Positions 41,594 through 52,011 of a stretch of 61,778 nt of DNA are shown in pieces. Position numbers and translations under genes: made by a program. The notes under the pieces are model-generated. The model did no database searches, was not told the DNA's origin, and was given only the letters and a program-made list of their open reading frames with translations. Positions within the stretch are counted from its first letter, which is position 1, and each line of letters begins with the position of its first letter. Source of the DNA: Stentor coeruleus (lineage: Eukaryota; Ciliophora; Heterotrichea; Heterotrichida; Stentoridae); the NCBI GenBank assembly GCA_001970955.1, contig MPUH01000360.1, positions 1 to 61,778 of the forward strand. The letters run 5' to 3'.

Positions 41594-41731
41594 TTATAGT
41601 GTACTTTCGAGTTTATGAGAAATAGTGTTTTTTGTAGTGCTGGAATCTATGCGGAGTTTAGATTGATTAACACTTGGAGAAGGATTGCGAGTTGAAAGCT
41701 TTTGCATGCTTTGCGGGGTTTGATGATGCAT
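41594..41731 (-). CDS. Possible small Ser/Thr-rich ORF (45 codons)
   Basis: This is a GC-richer island. The minus-strand frame from the ATG at 41729-41731 reads MHHQTPQSMQKLSTRNPSPS and continues SVNQSKLRIDSSTTKNT to TAA. Composition resembles disordered coding sequence elsewhere in the window. The frame extends upstream without an ATG and then meets a stop, so it could equally be the 3' exon of a decayed gene. Weak call. Confidence 0.2.
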   Translation of the reverse strand: MHHQTPQSMQKLSTRNPSPSVNQSKLRIDSSTTKNTISHKLESTL

Positions 41732-42798
41732 AAGCTGTTGGTTGGAGTTTGGAGAGTTGAGAATTTAATTAATTTACTAAGATGCATTCTGATAAGGAAG
41801 CTTACTTTTCCTAACTACTTTCTATTATATAAAGTTAATCAGTCTATCAAGCGCTTCACTACTCTCTTTCTTCCAAATCTTCCCTAATCATTTTTTTAAG
41901 AGTATTTCAAAAAAATAGGTTAGAGCTGTGTAATATTTTAACCTCAAATTTGAAACAATTTGTCAGAAAAAGAAATGAATAAATATTACTAAACAGTTTA
42001 TAATTCGATGTTTTATCTAGGCTATTTAGTAAATAATTAATATTTTTTATTTGACTTCTTATAAGATTTATTGCCTTTTATCTTTTTTGTGATATAAGCA
42101 ATGCATTATTACTATGAAAAAATGCACATATAATCAGTTTAATTCACTAGTCTAGCGTTATGAAATAGGTGAAAATATAATCAGCATTGATAAAAATGTC
42201 AAGTATGTAATTAAATGTTTATAATATATATTTCTAGAAGTATTAAAGTTCTTAGAATCTGAGATCTTTTGGCAGATTCTAAAAAAACACTTTATATCAT
42301 TCAATTTACTTGAAAGTAAAATGCTTTCGTATTTATGAGTCCAATTCGCAAAACTATTTATTCAGTACTATAATTTTTAGTTTAATATATATCAAGCTAC
42401 ATTAAGATATGAAGCCTTTATTTTGAATAGTGAATTCGTGTGCTGAATCTTCCATGATTTGCTAATGTAAGCCAATGTTAAAACACTTTTAGTAGTCAAC
42501 GCATACAATCTTTATTGACAATAAGTTCCAAATCATACTAGTGAATTTTATCTCTTCCTAATTGTTTTAAGCCTATTTATTACCTTTAAAATTTAGGCAC
42601 TTATAGCAGATCAAAATATATTATACCGCATAAATAAAGCAAAATTTACTCATAAATTTTATAACTTCAACCATTTTCTCTATTATCTTATTCTTCACAC
42701 ATTAAGTAAGCTAAAATCCGCACATTGTCATCACATTAAATTCCTTATAGCATCTGCATGCATATGCTAATTATTAAATTTATTATAAATTTTTAGTC
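41732..42798. other. Spacer upstream of zinc-finger/coiled-coil pair
   Basis: AT-rich with no gene supported. It contains the inverted repeat at 42252-42282. Confidence 0.45.
42252..42282. repeat. Perfect 10-bp inverted repeat, 11-nt loop
   Basis: TTAGAATCTG (42252-42261), loop, CAGATTCTAA (42273-42282). It could form a hairpin; no adjacent gene explains it. Confidence 0.5.
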
Positions 42799-44028
42799 CT
42801 ACTCAAATTCTGTTAATATTTCCCCATATATATTCTCTAATACTTCATGTGCACTTATTGCATGTCTTAATGAGTTTTCTTCAGAAGGTGACATACTAGC
42901 ATATTTATCAATCATAAACAATTCATCATCATCAGTCAGCACTGAAGGCTTTTTTAGCATTTCTTGGCTTTGGTTATTTCCTGAAAAAATGCTATACGAG
43001 TCTTGCTTGAACTCAATCGAACTTTCAACTCTACCTCCTTGACCAAAAGGTGCGCTGAAAAAGTTGTAATTTTCTTCAGGTTTACTACCGAAACTAGGGT
43101 TTATAGGATCTTTTAAAGAATCCAAAGAATATTCATCTGGGATTATGATTTCTTTTGGTTTTGGGAAATCTTTTATACTTCCTCTATGGATTATTGGCAA
43201 AATCCCACATTGCATTTCTAAGTCTCTAATTTTTTCACTAAGGGAAAATGAATATTCACGTTTAACTTGTATTGATTCTTTAAGTAATTGAAGGTCTTTT
43301 TCGAATTCTTCAGTTTTTTCTAAGATTTCTAAACTCAGCATGCAGAGAATTTCATTTTCATTGTTGTTGAGGATTTTTTCAATAACTTTGGCGACTTGAT
43401 TTGGATTTGTGGCTCTTAGAAGTTCTGAAAGTTTGCTTAAGGATTTTTTTGATATGCTTTTTGATGTAGATAGTTTGGTTAATATGGTTTTGATGTTGGT
43501 TCTTTCATCCCAAAGCTTTTTGTCTACTATTTCGATGTTTTTTTCACTTAAAATCTGTTTGAGTTTTGTGTTTTCATGGGTTAATTTTAGTAATTTTTTA
43601 TCCATAGCTTTTGCTTCTTCTTTGACAATCAGCAAAACTTTTTCAGTCTTTTCTTGACAGAGCTTTTCAAATGAACTGATATCTTGGGATTTAGATTTTT
43701 CAAGTTCTATGTCTAAAGTTTGCTTTATGTCAGATATTATCTTGAGTTCTTTTTGCTTGTGAGTGTGGAGCTTTTTATTAGCATCACAGCGGGACTTAAG
43801 AAAATCATTGATCAAGTCTTCTAAGTCGACTACAAGATTCTGCTGACTTAAATCACTTTTACTTTGAAACTTTGACGAAGATTTCGATTGCATATTATTT
43901 GGCAAAGTTTTTTCTTGCTGAGTTTTAGTTGGTATTCTTTTTTGCGAATAGGTAGTTTTGATAGGTGATGTGCCTGAAAACTGCCGAGCTCTTTCCAAGA
44001 AAACATTGACTTTATTTGAAAGAGACAT
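42799..44028 (-). CDS. Orphan coiled-coil protein with disordered ends
   Basis: A 409-residue protein. The first 65 residues are basic and Ser/Gln-rich (SNKVNVFLERARQFSGTSPI, QKRIPTKTQQEK). A coiled-coil centre at about 65-270 follows (DLINDFLKSRCDANKKLHTH, KAMDKKLLKLTHENTKLKQI, LQLLKESIQVKREYSFSLSE). The C-terminal third is acidic and probably disordered, with short motifs such as IIIPDEYSLDSL. The last 30 residues are acidic (YGEILTEFE). No domain family recognised. It starts at the ATG at 44026-44028 and is intronless. Its 5' end lies 161 bp from the end of CDC14, and the two genes run in the same direction. Confidence 0.7.
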   Translation of the reverse strand: MSLSNKVNVFLERARQFSGTSPIKTTYSQKRIPTKTQQEKTLPNNMQSKSSSKFQSKSDLSQQNLVVDLEDLINDFLKSRCDANKKLHTHKQKELKIISDIKQTLDIELEKSKSQDISSFEKLCQEKTEKVLLIVKEEAKAMDKKLLKLTHENTKLKQILSEKNIEIVDKKLWDERTNIKTILTKLSTSKSISKKSLSKLSELLRATNPNQVAKVIEKILNNNENEILCMLSLEILEKTEEFEKDLQLLKESIQVKREYSFSLSEKIRDLEMQCGILPIIHRGSIKDFPKPKEIIIPDEYSLDSLKDPINPSFGSKPEENYNFFSAPFGQGGRVESSIEFKQDSYSIFSGNNQSQEMLKKPSVLTDDDELFMIDKYASMSPSEENSLRHAISAHEVLENIYGEILTEFE

Positions 44029-44189
44029 ATTCTTTGATATTATTTCAATTATTTTTTGTACAAAAAACCTACCATCTAATAATCAATCATAACCTCTCAA
44101 AAACCCTTTATTCAACAAATAAACCTACAAAAAAAATTCTCAATATTTTTTTCATCAAACGCATTTATCATTACTTATAAACTCTACTT

Positions 44190-45479
44190 TCAATTTTCAA
44201 CTTTTTCTCTCTCTTCTTTATCTTTCTTTTCCTTCTCCTTTAAATAATTTCTAAGCGCAGACCCAGGAGGAATGCGTAAATTGCTATTTCCAATATTCTT
44301 TGGCACAGGCGAGACTGGTATATTAATCGGGCTAGCTGGTGCTGACTTCATCATTTGTGTGAGTCTTTCCGATTGCCCCATTTCTCCAAATTTAGCCTTA
44401 TACTTTTCAAATAATGTCATTTCTCCTCTTACTGGCGCTTGAGGACTTTTAGCCCTAGCAATTTCATTAACCTTATTAATTGGCTTGTTATTAATCAGTT
44501 TCTCTTCAAACTCACACAAAAAATACTGTTGAGGGCCAAGAACTGAGCCAGGTCTACATAATCTAGCCCATCCGATAAACTCAGGACCAGTAAACCTATG
44601 ATATTTTATCGCATAACAGCCTATTAAAGTCCCTGTCCTACCAAGTCCAGCTTTACAATGTACAGCTATAGCTCCTCTCTGTGATTCTGCAATATCTAGA
44701 AATTGATTCAAAATATCGTCAGGTGGGACACTTCCATCTAAAAAATAAAGATCTATAAACTGCAAACCCATTGATGTAAATCTTGTATGGTCATAATGTT
44801 CTTTATTAAGTCTTATAACTGTAGTCACACCAAGGCTTTTAAATATTTGCCCATATTGTTCAGGGGTTGGAGCTTTGTCTTTATGCTTCCCATCAGCTGC
44901 TGGAGCACTAAAAGCTAAGAGTTTTTTTGGAATTATCCAATTAAGCCCTCCAGACTCAACTCTAGTCAACTTCTCATACTCATCTAAATCAAAGCTTTCA
45001 AAATCAAACCACCCTAACTGTATAGCTTTTTCAAGACCCTTTAAACAATCTAATATATAAAGTTCAAATGGTGACCCTTCAGCACTTGCATCTCTAAAAG
45101 GAATAAATCTTGTTGTGTTCAAAAAGCAATCCCAAGCTTCATCTGCGCTTTTATCCATTCTGATAATCTGATAAGCGCCCATTAAAAGAGCTGAGTTTGC
45201 TCTTTTTGCTGGTATAAGTGAAGTATAATGATAAATAATATGATGTTGAAGCTTAGGGTCATTAAGAATGTTATCTAAATGAACACAATATCTGTATATG
45301 CAGCCTAAGTCTAATGGTCCAAAGTCGCTAGCATAAGGTAAGTAGGTGAGTTCCTATATAATATTTACTTGATCGACGCTAAAAACATGGACTCGGCTTT
45401 TGGATACAGGTGGCGAACGGTCGCTTACCCAGTAAAGTTTTCTTGGAATAATTTCTAGAGGCTGGTTTCCAGGTAACAT
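44190..45479 (-). CDS. CDC14: CDC14-type dual-specificity phosphatase
   Basis: CDC14 removes phosphate from proline-directed CDK sites and acts in mitotic exit, cytokinesis and ciliary functions. After removing one 15-nt intron (45354-45368) the protein has 424 residues. The N-terminal non-catalytic domain has LYWVSDRSPP, then DFGPLDLGCIYRYC. It continues with PFRDAS, LDCLKGLEKAIQLGWFDFE and FDLDEYEKL. The catalytic P-loop HCKAGLGRTG lies at about residue 269, followed by RLCRPGSVLGPQQYFL. A short basic/Ser-Pro tail follows (SPINIPVSPVPKN), then TGA. The ATG at 45477-45479 is preceded by TATATAT-rich sequence. Confidence 0.95.
45354..45368 (-). other. 15-nt intron in CDC14 gene
   Basis: GTAAATATTATATAG. 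Splicing joins ...VFSVDQ to ELTYLPYASDFGPL and removes an in-frame TAG. Confidence 0.92.
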
Positions 45480-45688
45480 TATATATAATATCCATATTTT
45501 AAGTACTTTACATACTTTTGGAACTGTGAACGCTGGACTTTTATCTCAACTACTACAAATAATCTCTTTGAAATAAGCTGAAATATTTTTTTCCAATATA
45601 GAAATCATATATTTTAACATATAAACATCTAATACATAAACTATATATTTAAACCACTTAAGATAGATTTATATAAGAAATGATATAA

Positions 45689-46513
45689 ATGAACATTGAT
45701 AACGAGGATACTAAAGTGTACTTGATAATCTTAGTGACCAATTCTATAAGTGCTTTAAGCTGTATGTTCATAATCACAATCTTTATCCTAGCTAAAAGCT
45801 TAAGAGTCTATGCTTTTAAACTGGTACTTTATTTGTCGCTTTTAGATTTAGCCAAAAGCATTTCAATGATAATTCCCACATTTCTTGAAGACTCTGAAGA
45901 CCTATGGTGCAGATTTCAAAGCATTGCTTATCAATGCTTTACAATAATGAGTTTTTTAATAGCCTTACTTATGGCTGTGAGTTTGTATTTATGTGTTGTG
46001 TCGAATGCTGAAAATGTTGATAAAAGAAAATTACCGAATTTAGCTTTATTTTTTATGATAACTGGAGGGCTAACAATACCTCAAGTCTTTTTAGATGCGT
46101 ATGGCCGGGCAAATTCTTGGTGTTGGATTAAAAAAGGATATTTTTTGCTAAGAATGACAAGTTTTTATGGTCCACTATGGATTGTGAATATAGTAAATTT
46201 ATTGGTTTATTGGAAAATCATAAAGAATTTTAGAAAAAATAAAGCCCCACTTAAAAGATTGGCCTTTTACCCGTTTATATTGATTATTTGTTATATGCCT
46301 GGGACAGTTTGTAGGATTATGGAAGAGGTGACTGGAGAAAGTTATGATTATTTAATTTATGCTATGGTGGCAGGGGATGGGATTTGTGGTTTTGTGAATA
46401 GTGTTATGTATGGATTTACCGACCATGTGCAGTTGTATATAAATGATTGTCTGTGCTTTAAAAGGAAACCACAGAATAGTGAATTGCTGGATTTAAACTC
46501 TTTTACTATTTAA
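45689..46513 (+). CDS. cAMP-receptor-like seven-transmembrane protein
   Basis: A 274-residue protein with seven hydrophobic segments and short loops. TM1 includes SALSCMFIITIFILAKSL. TM2 has LVLYLSLLDLAKSISMI. TM3 follows WCRFQSIAYQCFTIMSFLIA. The TM4-TM5 loop holds SWCWIKKGYF and TM5 reads FYGPLWIVNIVNLLVYWKII. Cys-TM3 plus the WCWI loop are typical of the Dictyostelium cAMP receptor (class E) family. The tail is short (CLCFKRKPQNSELLDLNSFTI), with a Cys pair possibly palmitoylated. Ligand and coupling are unknown. It starts at the ATG at 45689, preceded by GATATAA, and is intronless. It is divergent from CDC14. Confidence 0.8.
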   Translation: MNIDNEDTKVYLIILVTNSISALSCMFIITIFILAKSLRVYAFKLVLYLSLLDLAKSISMIIPTFLEDSEDLWCRFQSIAYQCFTIMSFLIALLMAVSLYLCVVSNAENVDKRKLPNLALFFMITGGLTIPQVFLDAYGRANSWCWIKKGYFLLRMTSFYGPLWIVNIVNLLVYWKIIKNFRKNKAPLKRLAFYPFILIICYMPGTVCRIMEEVTGESYDYLIYAMVAGDGICGFVNSVMYGFTDHVQLYINDCLCFKRKPQNSELLDLNSFTI

Positions 46514-47297
46514 TTATTAATGTGATTAAGATAAGAATCATAAGTAAGCAAGGTTTATGGGATAGATTAGGATTTGTTAAGGTTTGAAGATTTTGATGAT
46601 TAGCCTGAAATTATAGTGTGATGGATTGATTAATGGAGTAATTAGTTATTTTATGCTAAAATCAGTCNAATTAGTTATTTTATGCTAAAATCATGGTATT
46701 ATTTATTATCTATATAGCTTTTTAAAATAACGATGTATAAGATCAACTTTAATCTTAGTCTAAATCCTTAAGTTATGCAAGTATCATGGCATCATGCAAT
46801 TAATTAAGCCTTTCTAAAGCAATCTATCATGAAAATTTTAGTTTGACTTTAGACTACTTTTGGTTAAAACTATAAACTCTCATATTTATAATAAATATAA
46901 ATCAGATTTAAGTTTCGATATTAGAATATCGAAAATCTACCATATTACTATTATATTATAATTATTAAATTTAGCTAAATAATCTCATTCAAACACAGTT
47001 TATTCATTTATCCCCACATATTTATGATTAATGCTATCTACTACTTGATGAAAATTATGCTAGAATTTAAAAAAAAAAATTTCAAAGAAATACCTAAAAA
47101 ATCATTTATCACACATAACTAGAAAAAAAAAGCACTTTTCAATATATGTGTATATTATAAGAATATATAAACTCTTAAAAAGGCTTAATAGTTCCAATTT
47201 TTGGCTTTAAGTTAACAATTATTGCTTATATTATACAAAATATTCATTTTATGCAACCATACTTTTTGGTTTCGTTTATACTAAGACTGTGATAAAT
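46514..47297. other. Spacer containing a duplicated join with one N
   Basis: AT-rich, no gene. At 46640-46664 and 46669-46693 the same 25-bp stretch (AATTAGTTATTTTATGC...) flanks GTCN, with N at 46668. Confidence 0.5.
46640..46693. repeat. 25-bp direct repeat around an ambiguous base
   Basis: Identical 25-mers on both sides of a single N (46668), like the N at 29839. This looks like an assembly join. Confidence 0.8.
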
Positions 47298-47603
47298 ATG
47301 ACTGATTATCTCAACACACTTCAATCAACCAGTGATGCTGAAAATGAGACTATGTCGGTAATATCCATAGGGAAATCTGAAGACCAAAAGATCGATCCTC
47401 ATAGTAGTAGAGAAGAAAGTTTATCAGAAATAGTCACACCTCCTGTGGATACTCCACCATTTCAAAGCATTAAAATTATAGGTGGTTCATCTTCAAAACT
47501 TGGACTGTCAACGATAACGTTTACAAGAAAAAACTCTTCTAAGGTGCAATCTTTATACAGGGGCGAACAAAAAGAGGAAAGATGCCTATGCTTACTCTTT
47601 TAA
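47298..47603 (+). CDS. Small orphan protein with C-terminal CLCLLF prenylation-like tail
   Basis: A 101-residue protein, acidic and Ser/Thr-rich, probably disordered (MTDYLNTLQSTSDAENETMS, SSREESLSEIVTPPVDTPP). It ends in a basic stretch and EERCLCLLF-stop. The last four residues, CLLF, fit a CaaX box with X=Phe, as used by geranylgeranyltransferase I. The Cys two residues upstream could be palmitoylated. No globular domain is evident. I take the ATG at 47298; the frame is open upstream only to a GTG. The protein at 49332-49601 has the same layout, and the two are probably related. Function unknown. Confidence 0.6.
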   Translation: MTDYLNTLQSTSDAENETMSVISIGKSEDQKIDPHSSREESLSEIVTPPVDTPPFQSIKIIGGSSSKLGLSTITFTRKNSSKVQSLYRGEQKEERCLCLLF

Positions 47604-49331
47604 AAATTTGATTATCAAACTTAAGTTGTTAATATTAAAAGTTTAACAGTACTTTTAGCTTACTATTTTTTTGGGATTGAAGTTAGGAGTTTTTTATATA
47701 ATTATTCATGCTATACTTAAAAACTCCCAAATTTTTGTATTCTGATTATCATATACTTTTAATCATATAACTTGTCAAGCATCTATTGATTTTATTAGTC
47801 TTTTATATTTATAATTCGAATATACAATACTAAAATTAATTATATTATCATGAAAAATGCTTATTATTTAAATGAAGTTACTTAAATTTGTAGTGTAAAT
47901 GTATATAATAATAAATCTAAGAAAATTGCGACTTTTGAATTTGTACATTAGTGAAATCATTTCAGGTAATACACAAATATTAAAAGCAATTCCATAATAA
48001 CTAGAATCTAATAAAAAATTAATCATGATAGCTTATATCATCATTTTTTTATTTATCAAGTTCCCACAAAAGTTAATCTATTATACTTTTTATAAGTATT
48101 TAGGATGTAAGCAAGATTAAAATCTTATTATAATAAAAATACTTAGATACTTCTCGATCTTATTTCTTTTATCTATAACTTTTAGTGATTATATTAAATA
48201 ATAATTATGATATAAAAAATGATGTGATTCTTGCGCTTCTTTTGAAACCAGCAGAGTTTTGTTGATAAATTGATATTTGTCATTAGTTTTCTTGTGTGCT
48301 TCTTGTATATATTCCTTTTTCAAAGGAGTTTTAAAAGACTCAGAAATATTTTTTCTTTACTTATAAATAAAGACACACAAGATTCATGATTGGGGTGTGA
48401 TAGTAGCACATGAAGTTGCTGATAACCAAATTGCAAAGTCTAAAGAGATTATAAGAATGTAAGTAAATTTTCTATAACCGCTTGAGAATCTAGATATAGC
48501 TAATACTATAAAGTTTTGACCTAAATAAACGAATGTTCGACTTTAGATACAAAATGGCCAGCAATAAATTGTCAGCACTGATAATCAGGTACGCTTTGTT
48601 AACTTTTTTTTTTATAGATATAAGAGTGATTAACTAAAATTGAAAATGCGATTCTATATTGAAATTTTTAAAATCAAGAATGCAAACTGTATATAAATAG
48701 GTTATCATTATAAACTTTATACAATATAGTATCATTTTATAATGGTATTTTTATCTAAATGACTCAATATACAGTATCTTCATTTACTATAATTTTAAAG
48801 CTTGCATTTACTAAGATATATAAAATAGTTCAATTACTATAAGATAATAATCCTTTCTTAAATATTAATATGTGATTAAACTTGAAATTTTGAGCATAGG
48901 CATTGAGTATTATAAGTTTCCTTTTATAATCATATAATTTTTTTCATCATATTATTTTACATACTTATTCTTTTTGAGCCAAATTTCGTAAAGAAATAAT
49001 ACCTTTACAGATTTAATATAATTTACAAAAAATATGCATAGGACCAAAATATAATCCAAATCACATAAATATCCACCTTACACCTCTACTTTATATAATC
49101 AAAATTATCAATTGAGGTTTTACAGACAAGCTACTAGTTATTTTTTGAATTAAAACTAATCAACTTATTTTCAAATTTTACTTATAATGATTTATAAATT
49201 CACCTTAAATCCTATACAGTTTAAACCCAAAGCATTTTCCAACATGCAATTTTTTTCTTATATTATTAGTATATGAAATCAACCTTATGATACACTTTTC
49301 GATGATTTTAATATAGATAACTTATATAAAT
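47604..49331. other. 1.7-kb spacer between the two CxCxxF genes
   Basis: AT-rich. Near 48371-48465 a plus-strand stretch reads IHDWGVIVAHEVADNQIAKS and then IIRM-stop, a possible gene remnant without a start. Nothing else recognised. Confidence 0.4.
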
Positions 49332-49601
49332 ATGAAAGAGTATTTAAGTCCAGAGGCATCAGTAGCTACAATTATTAACGCAAAAATGAAAGATTACAGT
49401 AATAAGCCTCAAAAAATTTCAGTAGATGATGAGAATTTTATTAAAGATATTAAAACAGTACATCCAAGTTATTCTTCTATGTATACTCTCCCACCTTCAG
49501 AGTACAGGGAAAGCGTAAATTATCGAAATCAATCCAGGAATTCTCTTTCCAAATCCTCGACTAAACAGACTAAAGAAGATTGCATGTGCAAGATTTTTTA
49601 A
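49332..49601 (+). CDS. Small orphan protein with C-terminal CMCKIF prenylation-like tail
   Basis: An 89-residue hydrophilic protein (MKEYLSPEASVATIINAKMK, then YSSMYTLPPSEYRESVNYRN, then a Ser/Lys/Thr-rich segment). It ends TKEDCMCKIF-stop. The final CKIF fits a CaaX box with X=Phe, and an additional Cys stands two residues before it, exactly as in the neighbouring 101-residue protein (CLCLLF). The body of the two proteins is similar in length and composition but not in obvious sequence. The ATG at 49332 is preceded by TTATATAAAT. No intron. Function unknown. Confidence 0.6.
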   Translation: MKEYLSPEASVATIINAKMKDYSNKPQKISVDDENFIKDIKTVHPSYSSMYTLPPSEYRESVNYRNQSRNSLSKSSTKQTKEDCMCKIF

Positions 49602-50753
49602 TGAGTAGAATAAGGTAGTTAATAACAGTTTTTACATAAAAGGGCCATCTTAGCAAAAAATTATAAGCAAAGTTACTTTCATAAACTTCATTATACATTT
49701 AATTAAGATAAATGGCTTTAAAATCAGATTTTATTAAGTATCTTAACTATATCTAAATAATTAATCAGTGAAAATTGATACTACCTTATCAATTTTTAAT
49801 TATATTTTCACGAAGATGTTTGAAATTCTCTCTAGATATCATTAAAATGTAACCCACTACAACTTATAAACATTTTCAAAGTAAACTATAAAAATCAATT
49901 TAGCTTTCATATAAGCAATTTATTCTCTTATCAGAAAAAAATATTTAAGGAAAATATTGTTGTACCAATACCACTTAGTATTATAAACTTAATATTATAA
50001 TAATTAGTATTAGTTCCTATTTCTTCTAGATTTCTCTTATTGTGTATAGTGATGAAATTGGCATGCAAGAAATTAAAAATTTAACTTTGAGAAAGAGTTT
50101 TTATAAGAAAATCGAGATTATTAGCCTGATTATGTAGACTGAATAAAAAATCTTTGAATTATTAGTCCTAAGTAGTAGCCGTGAAGAACTATCACTCCTA
50201 AAACATTTGCAAAAACTTATTTCTGTTGTATTAAAAAAGTAGCATTTGTTTATTAGAAGATCTTTATAGGAATTATTATATCCCAACCTTCATTTTTGTA
50301 TTGATTATAGATTTTCAATTTTGTGTATTAAGATTGTTGATACACTTGTAATGTAGGATTTTTATACTAAAAGTATCGAAAAGTTTATGTTTTAAATGCA
50401 TGAATGTGATAAATTGCATTTAAAAATACCTAGAAATATTTTTTTGCATTTATTTATAGTTATATTATATTTTATCATAAAAAATTAGTATGCTTTTAAT
50501 TTAATCATTTCTTTTCAAGTGTGCTTGTATCAAACTAATAATCACTATCTTTACTTTATATTATAAAAGCCAAATCTTTTTATCTATAATTTAAACGAAA
50601 CTATCACCTCGAAAAATAAAAAATCATTCCCAAAAATTTTAATCTTATTCCGCACTCTATTGCTGGTGCCTGAAAAGCCATATCATGATAAAAATATATA
50701 AACAATAATTTCCTACATCATTCAATCCTCGAAAGTTTTAATAATAAATCAAT
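49602..50753. other. 1.15-kb spacer upstream of arrestin-like gene
   Basis: AT-rich; a 61-codon minus-strand frame at 50101-50286 lacks an ATG start that fits and has no coding character. No gene supported. Confidence 0.4.
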
Positions 50754-51704
50754 ATGGAAAACAGCAACCGCAGCTTTATATATCTGAACTTGCATAGTTT
50801 GACTTACTCAGCAGGTGATTACCTTAAAGGGGAGGTATACCTTAAACTTATCACATCAACTGAAGCTGAAAGTATAATTTTAAAATTCACAGGTTTCGAA
50901 AGTGCTAAATTAAACAACACTTCCACAGATCAAGAGTCTAAATCCGAGTTAGTTTCATATGAAATCACACTACATAAATGGGATAATTCTCGAGCAAAAG
51001 CAGGAGACTATATTTTCCCTTTCGAGATTTTCCTAAACTCAAATCTCCCAAGTTCAACTCTTTTGATATTAGATGAACTGACAGCTCAAATAGTCTACAA
51101 TCTCGAAGTCAAAATGACTGATGAGCTTAGCTCTTCAGATATAATTTCACTTAAATCTCAACAAGATTTTCCCTCAGGTCCAAACAGATCTGATACATCA
51201 ATTGACGTGAAATCATGCTTTTGTATAAAACGATCAACAATCGACCTTGAAGCCAAAGCTTCAAAATTTTCTTATACATGTCATGAGATAATTAAACTAT
51301 CAATAATAGGAATGTGTCCTTTGATGCCAAAAGTTAAATTAGCATTTTCAAGATCAATCATGATGACAAAACCAAATGGTGAGGCTCATATGATAAAATC
51401 ATTGATTTATGAACAAGAAACTTCAGAAGAGAATATCGACATTGACCTTATGAAATTTGAAGATAGGCTTAAAGTGCAATGTACATCTAAAGGTAAATGT
51501 ATTAGTTGTTCATATAGTATTACAATAACTGGGTTATTGAATGCTATGTGCCCAGGAGAAGAACCTGAAGTACTTTTATGGATTTTTATCAACCCACCCT
51601 ATAAAGCTCCTAGTATGAGTAGGCTTTCGCTTCAGTGGAGACCTGTTTATATGAATGGTGTTCATTACAATGACTCTATTAATATAAGCGATGATAGTTG
51701 GTAG
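50754..51704 (+). CDS. Arrestin-fold protein (alpha-arrestin/Vps26-like)
   Basis: A 316-residue protein with two beta-rich halves as in arrestins. The N-terminal half has YLNLHSLTYSAGDYLKGEVY then L (start of the arrestin fold with G..L.G.V) and IILKFTGFE. It continues with ITLHKWDNSRAKAGDYIFPF then E, where the G.Y.FPF motif is a hallmark. The second half begins near 155 (CFCIKRSTIDLEAKASKFSY, then EIIKLSIIG) and ends around SLQWRPVYMNGVHY. No PPxY motif is visible, so a ubiquitin-ligase adaptor role as in yeast is not indicated. Such proteins act in receptor or cargo trafficking. It starts at the ATG at 50754 and ends with TAG. Confidence 0.75.
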   Translation: MENSNRSFIYLNLHSLTYSAGDYLKGEVYLKLITSTEAESIILKFTGFESAKLNNTSTDQESKSELVSYEITLHKWDNSRAKAGDYIFPFEIFLNSNLPSSTLLILDELTAQIVYNLEVKMTDELSSSDIISLKSQQDFPSGPNRSDTSIDVKSCFCIKRSTIDLEAKASKFSYTCHEIIKLSIIGMCPLMPKVKLAFSRSIMMTKPNGEAHMIKSLIYEQETSEENIDIDLMKFEDRLKVQCTSKGKCISCSYSITITGLLNAMCPGEEPEVLLWIFINPPYKAPSMSRLSLQWRPVYMNGVHYNDSINISDDSW

Positions 51705-51996
51705 TTTTAAAGAGTTTAAGATAATAGGGAAGATAATTGTTGATTTAGACATTATAAATGCTTATGATTTCGTACGCTGAGATATTTAGATGCATGAATA
51801 TAATGGAAATATAGTTTTTAGTATATATTTTAAATCCATTTCTAATAAAATATATTAAACCCTAATACTAATATGATAAATGTACCTAAAAAGCAATCCC
51901 AAGACTACCACTTGGATTAATCAAATTGTCATTATTTATTTCTCTTTTCTTACAAAAATTCTTACGTACATGCGACCAAGGAGCTCCATGAAATCT

Positions 51997-52011
51997 CTAA
52001 ATAAATTTTAC
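51997..52011 (-). other. Fossil 15-nt intron near the 3' end of decayed transporter
   Basis: GTAAAATTTATTTAG. Removal joins WNVS to RFHGAPWSHVRKNFCKK. Confidence 0.55.

Noticed and set aside
47298..49601. G-protein gamma subunits as the identity of the two CxCxxF proteins
   Set aside because: Size and prenylation-like tail fit, but there is no N-terminal coiled coil and no NPF-type motif before the tail.
50101..50286. 61-codon minus-strand frame
   Set aside because: No convincing ATG start, low-complexity Ser/Tyr/Ile content and no family resemblance.
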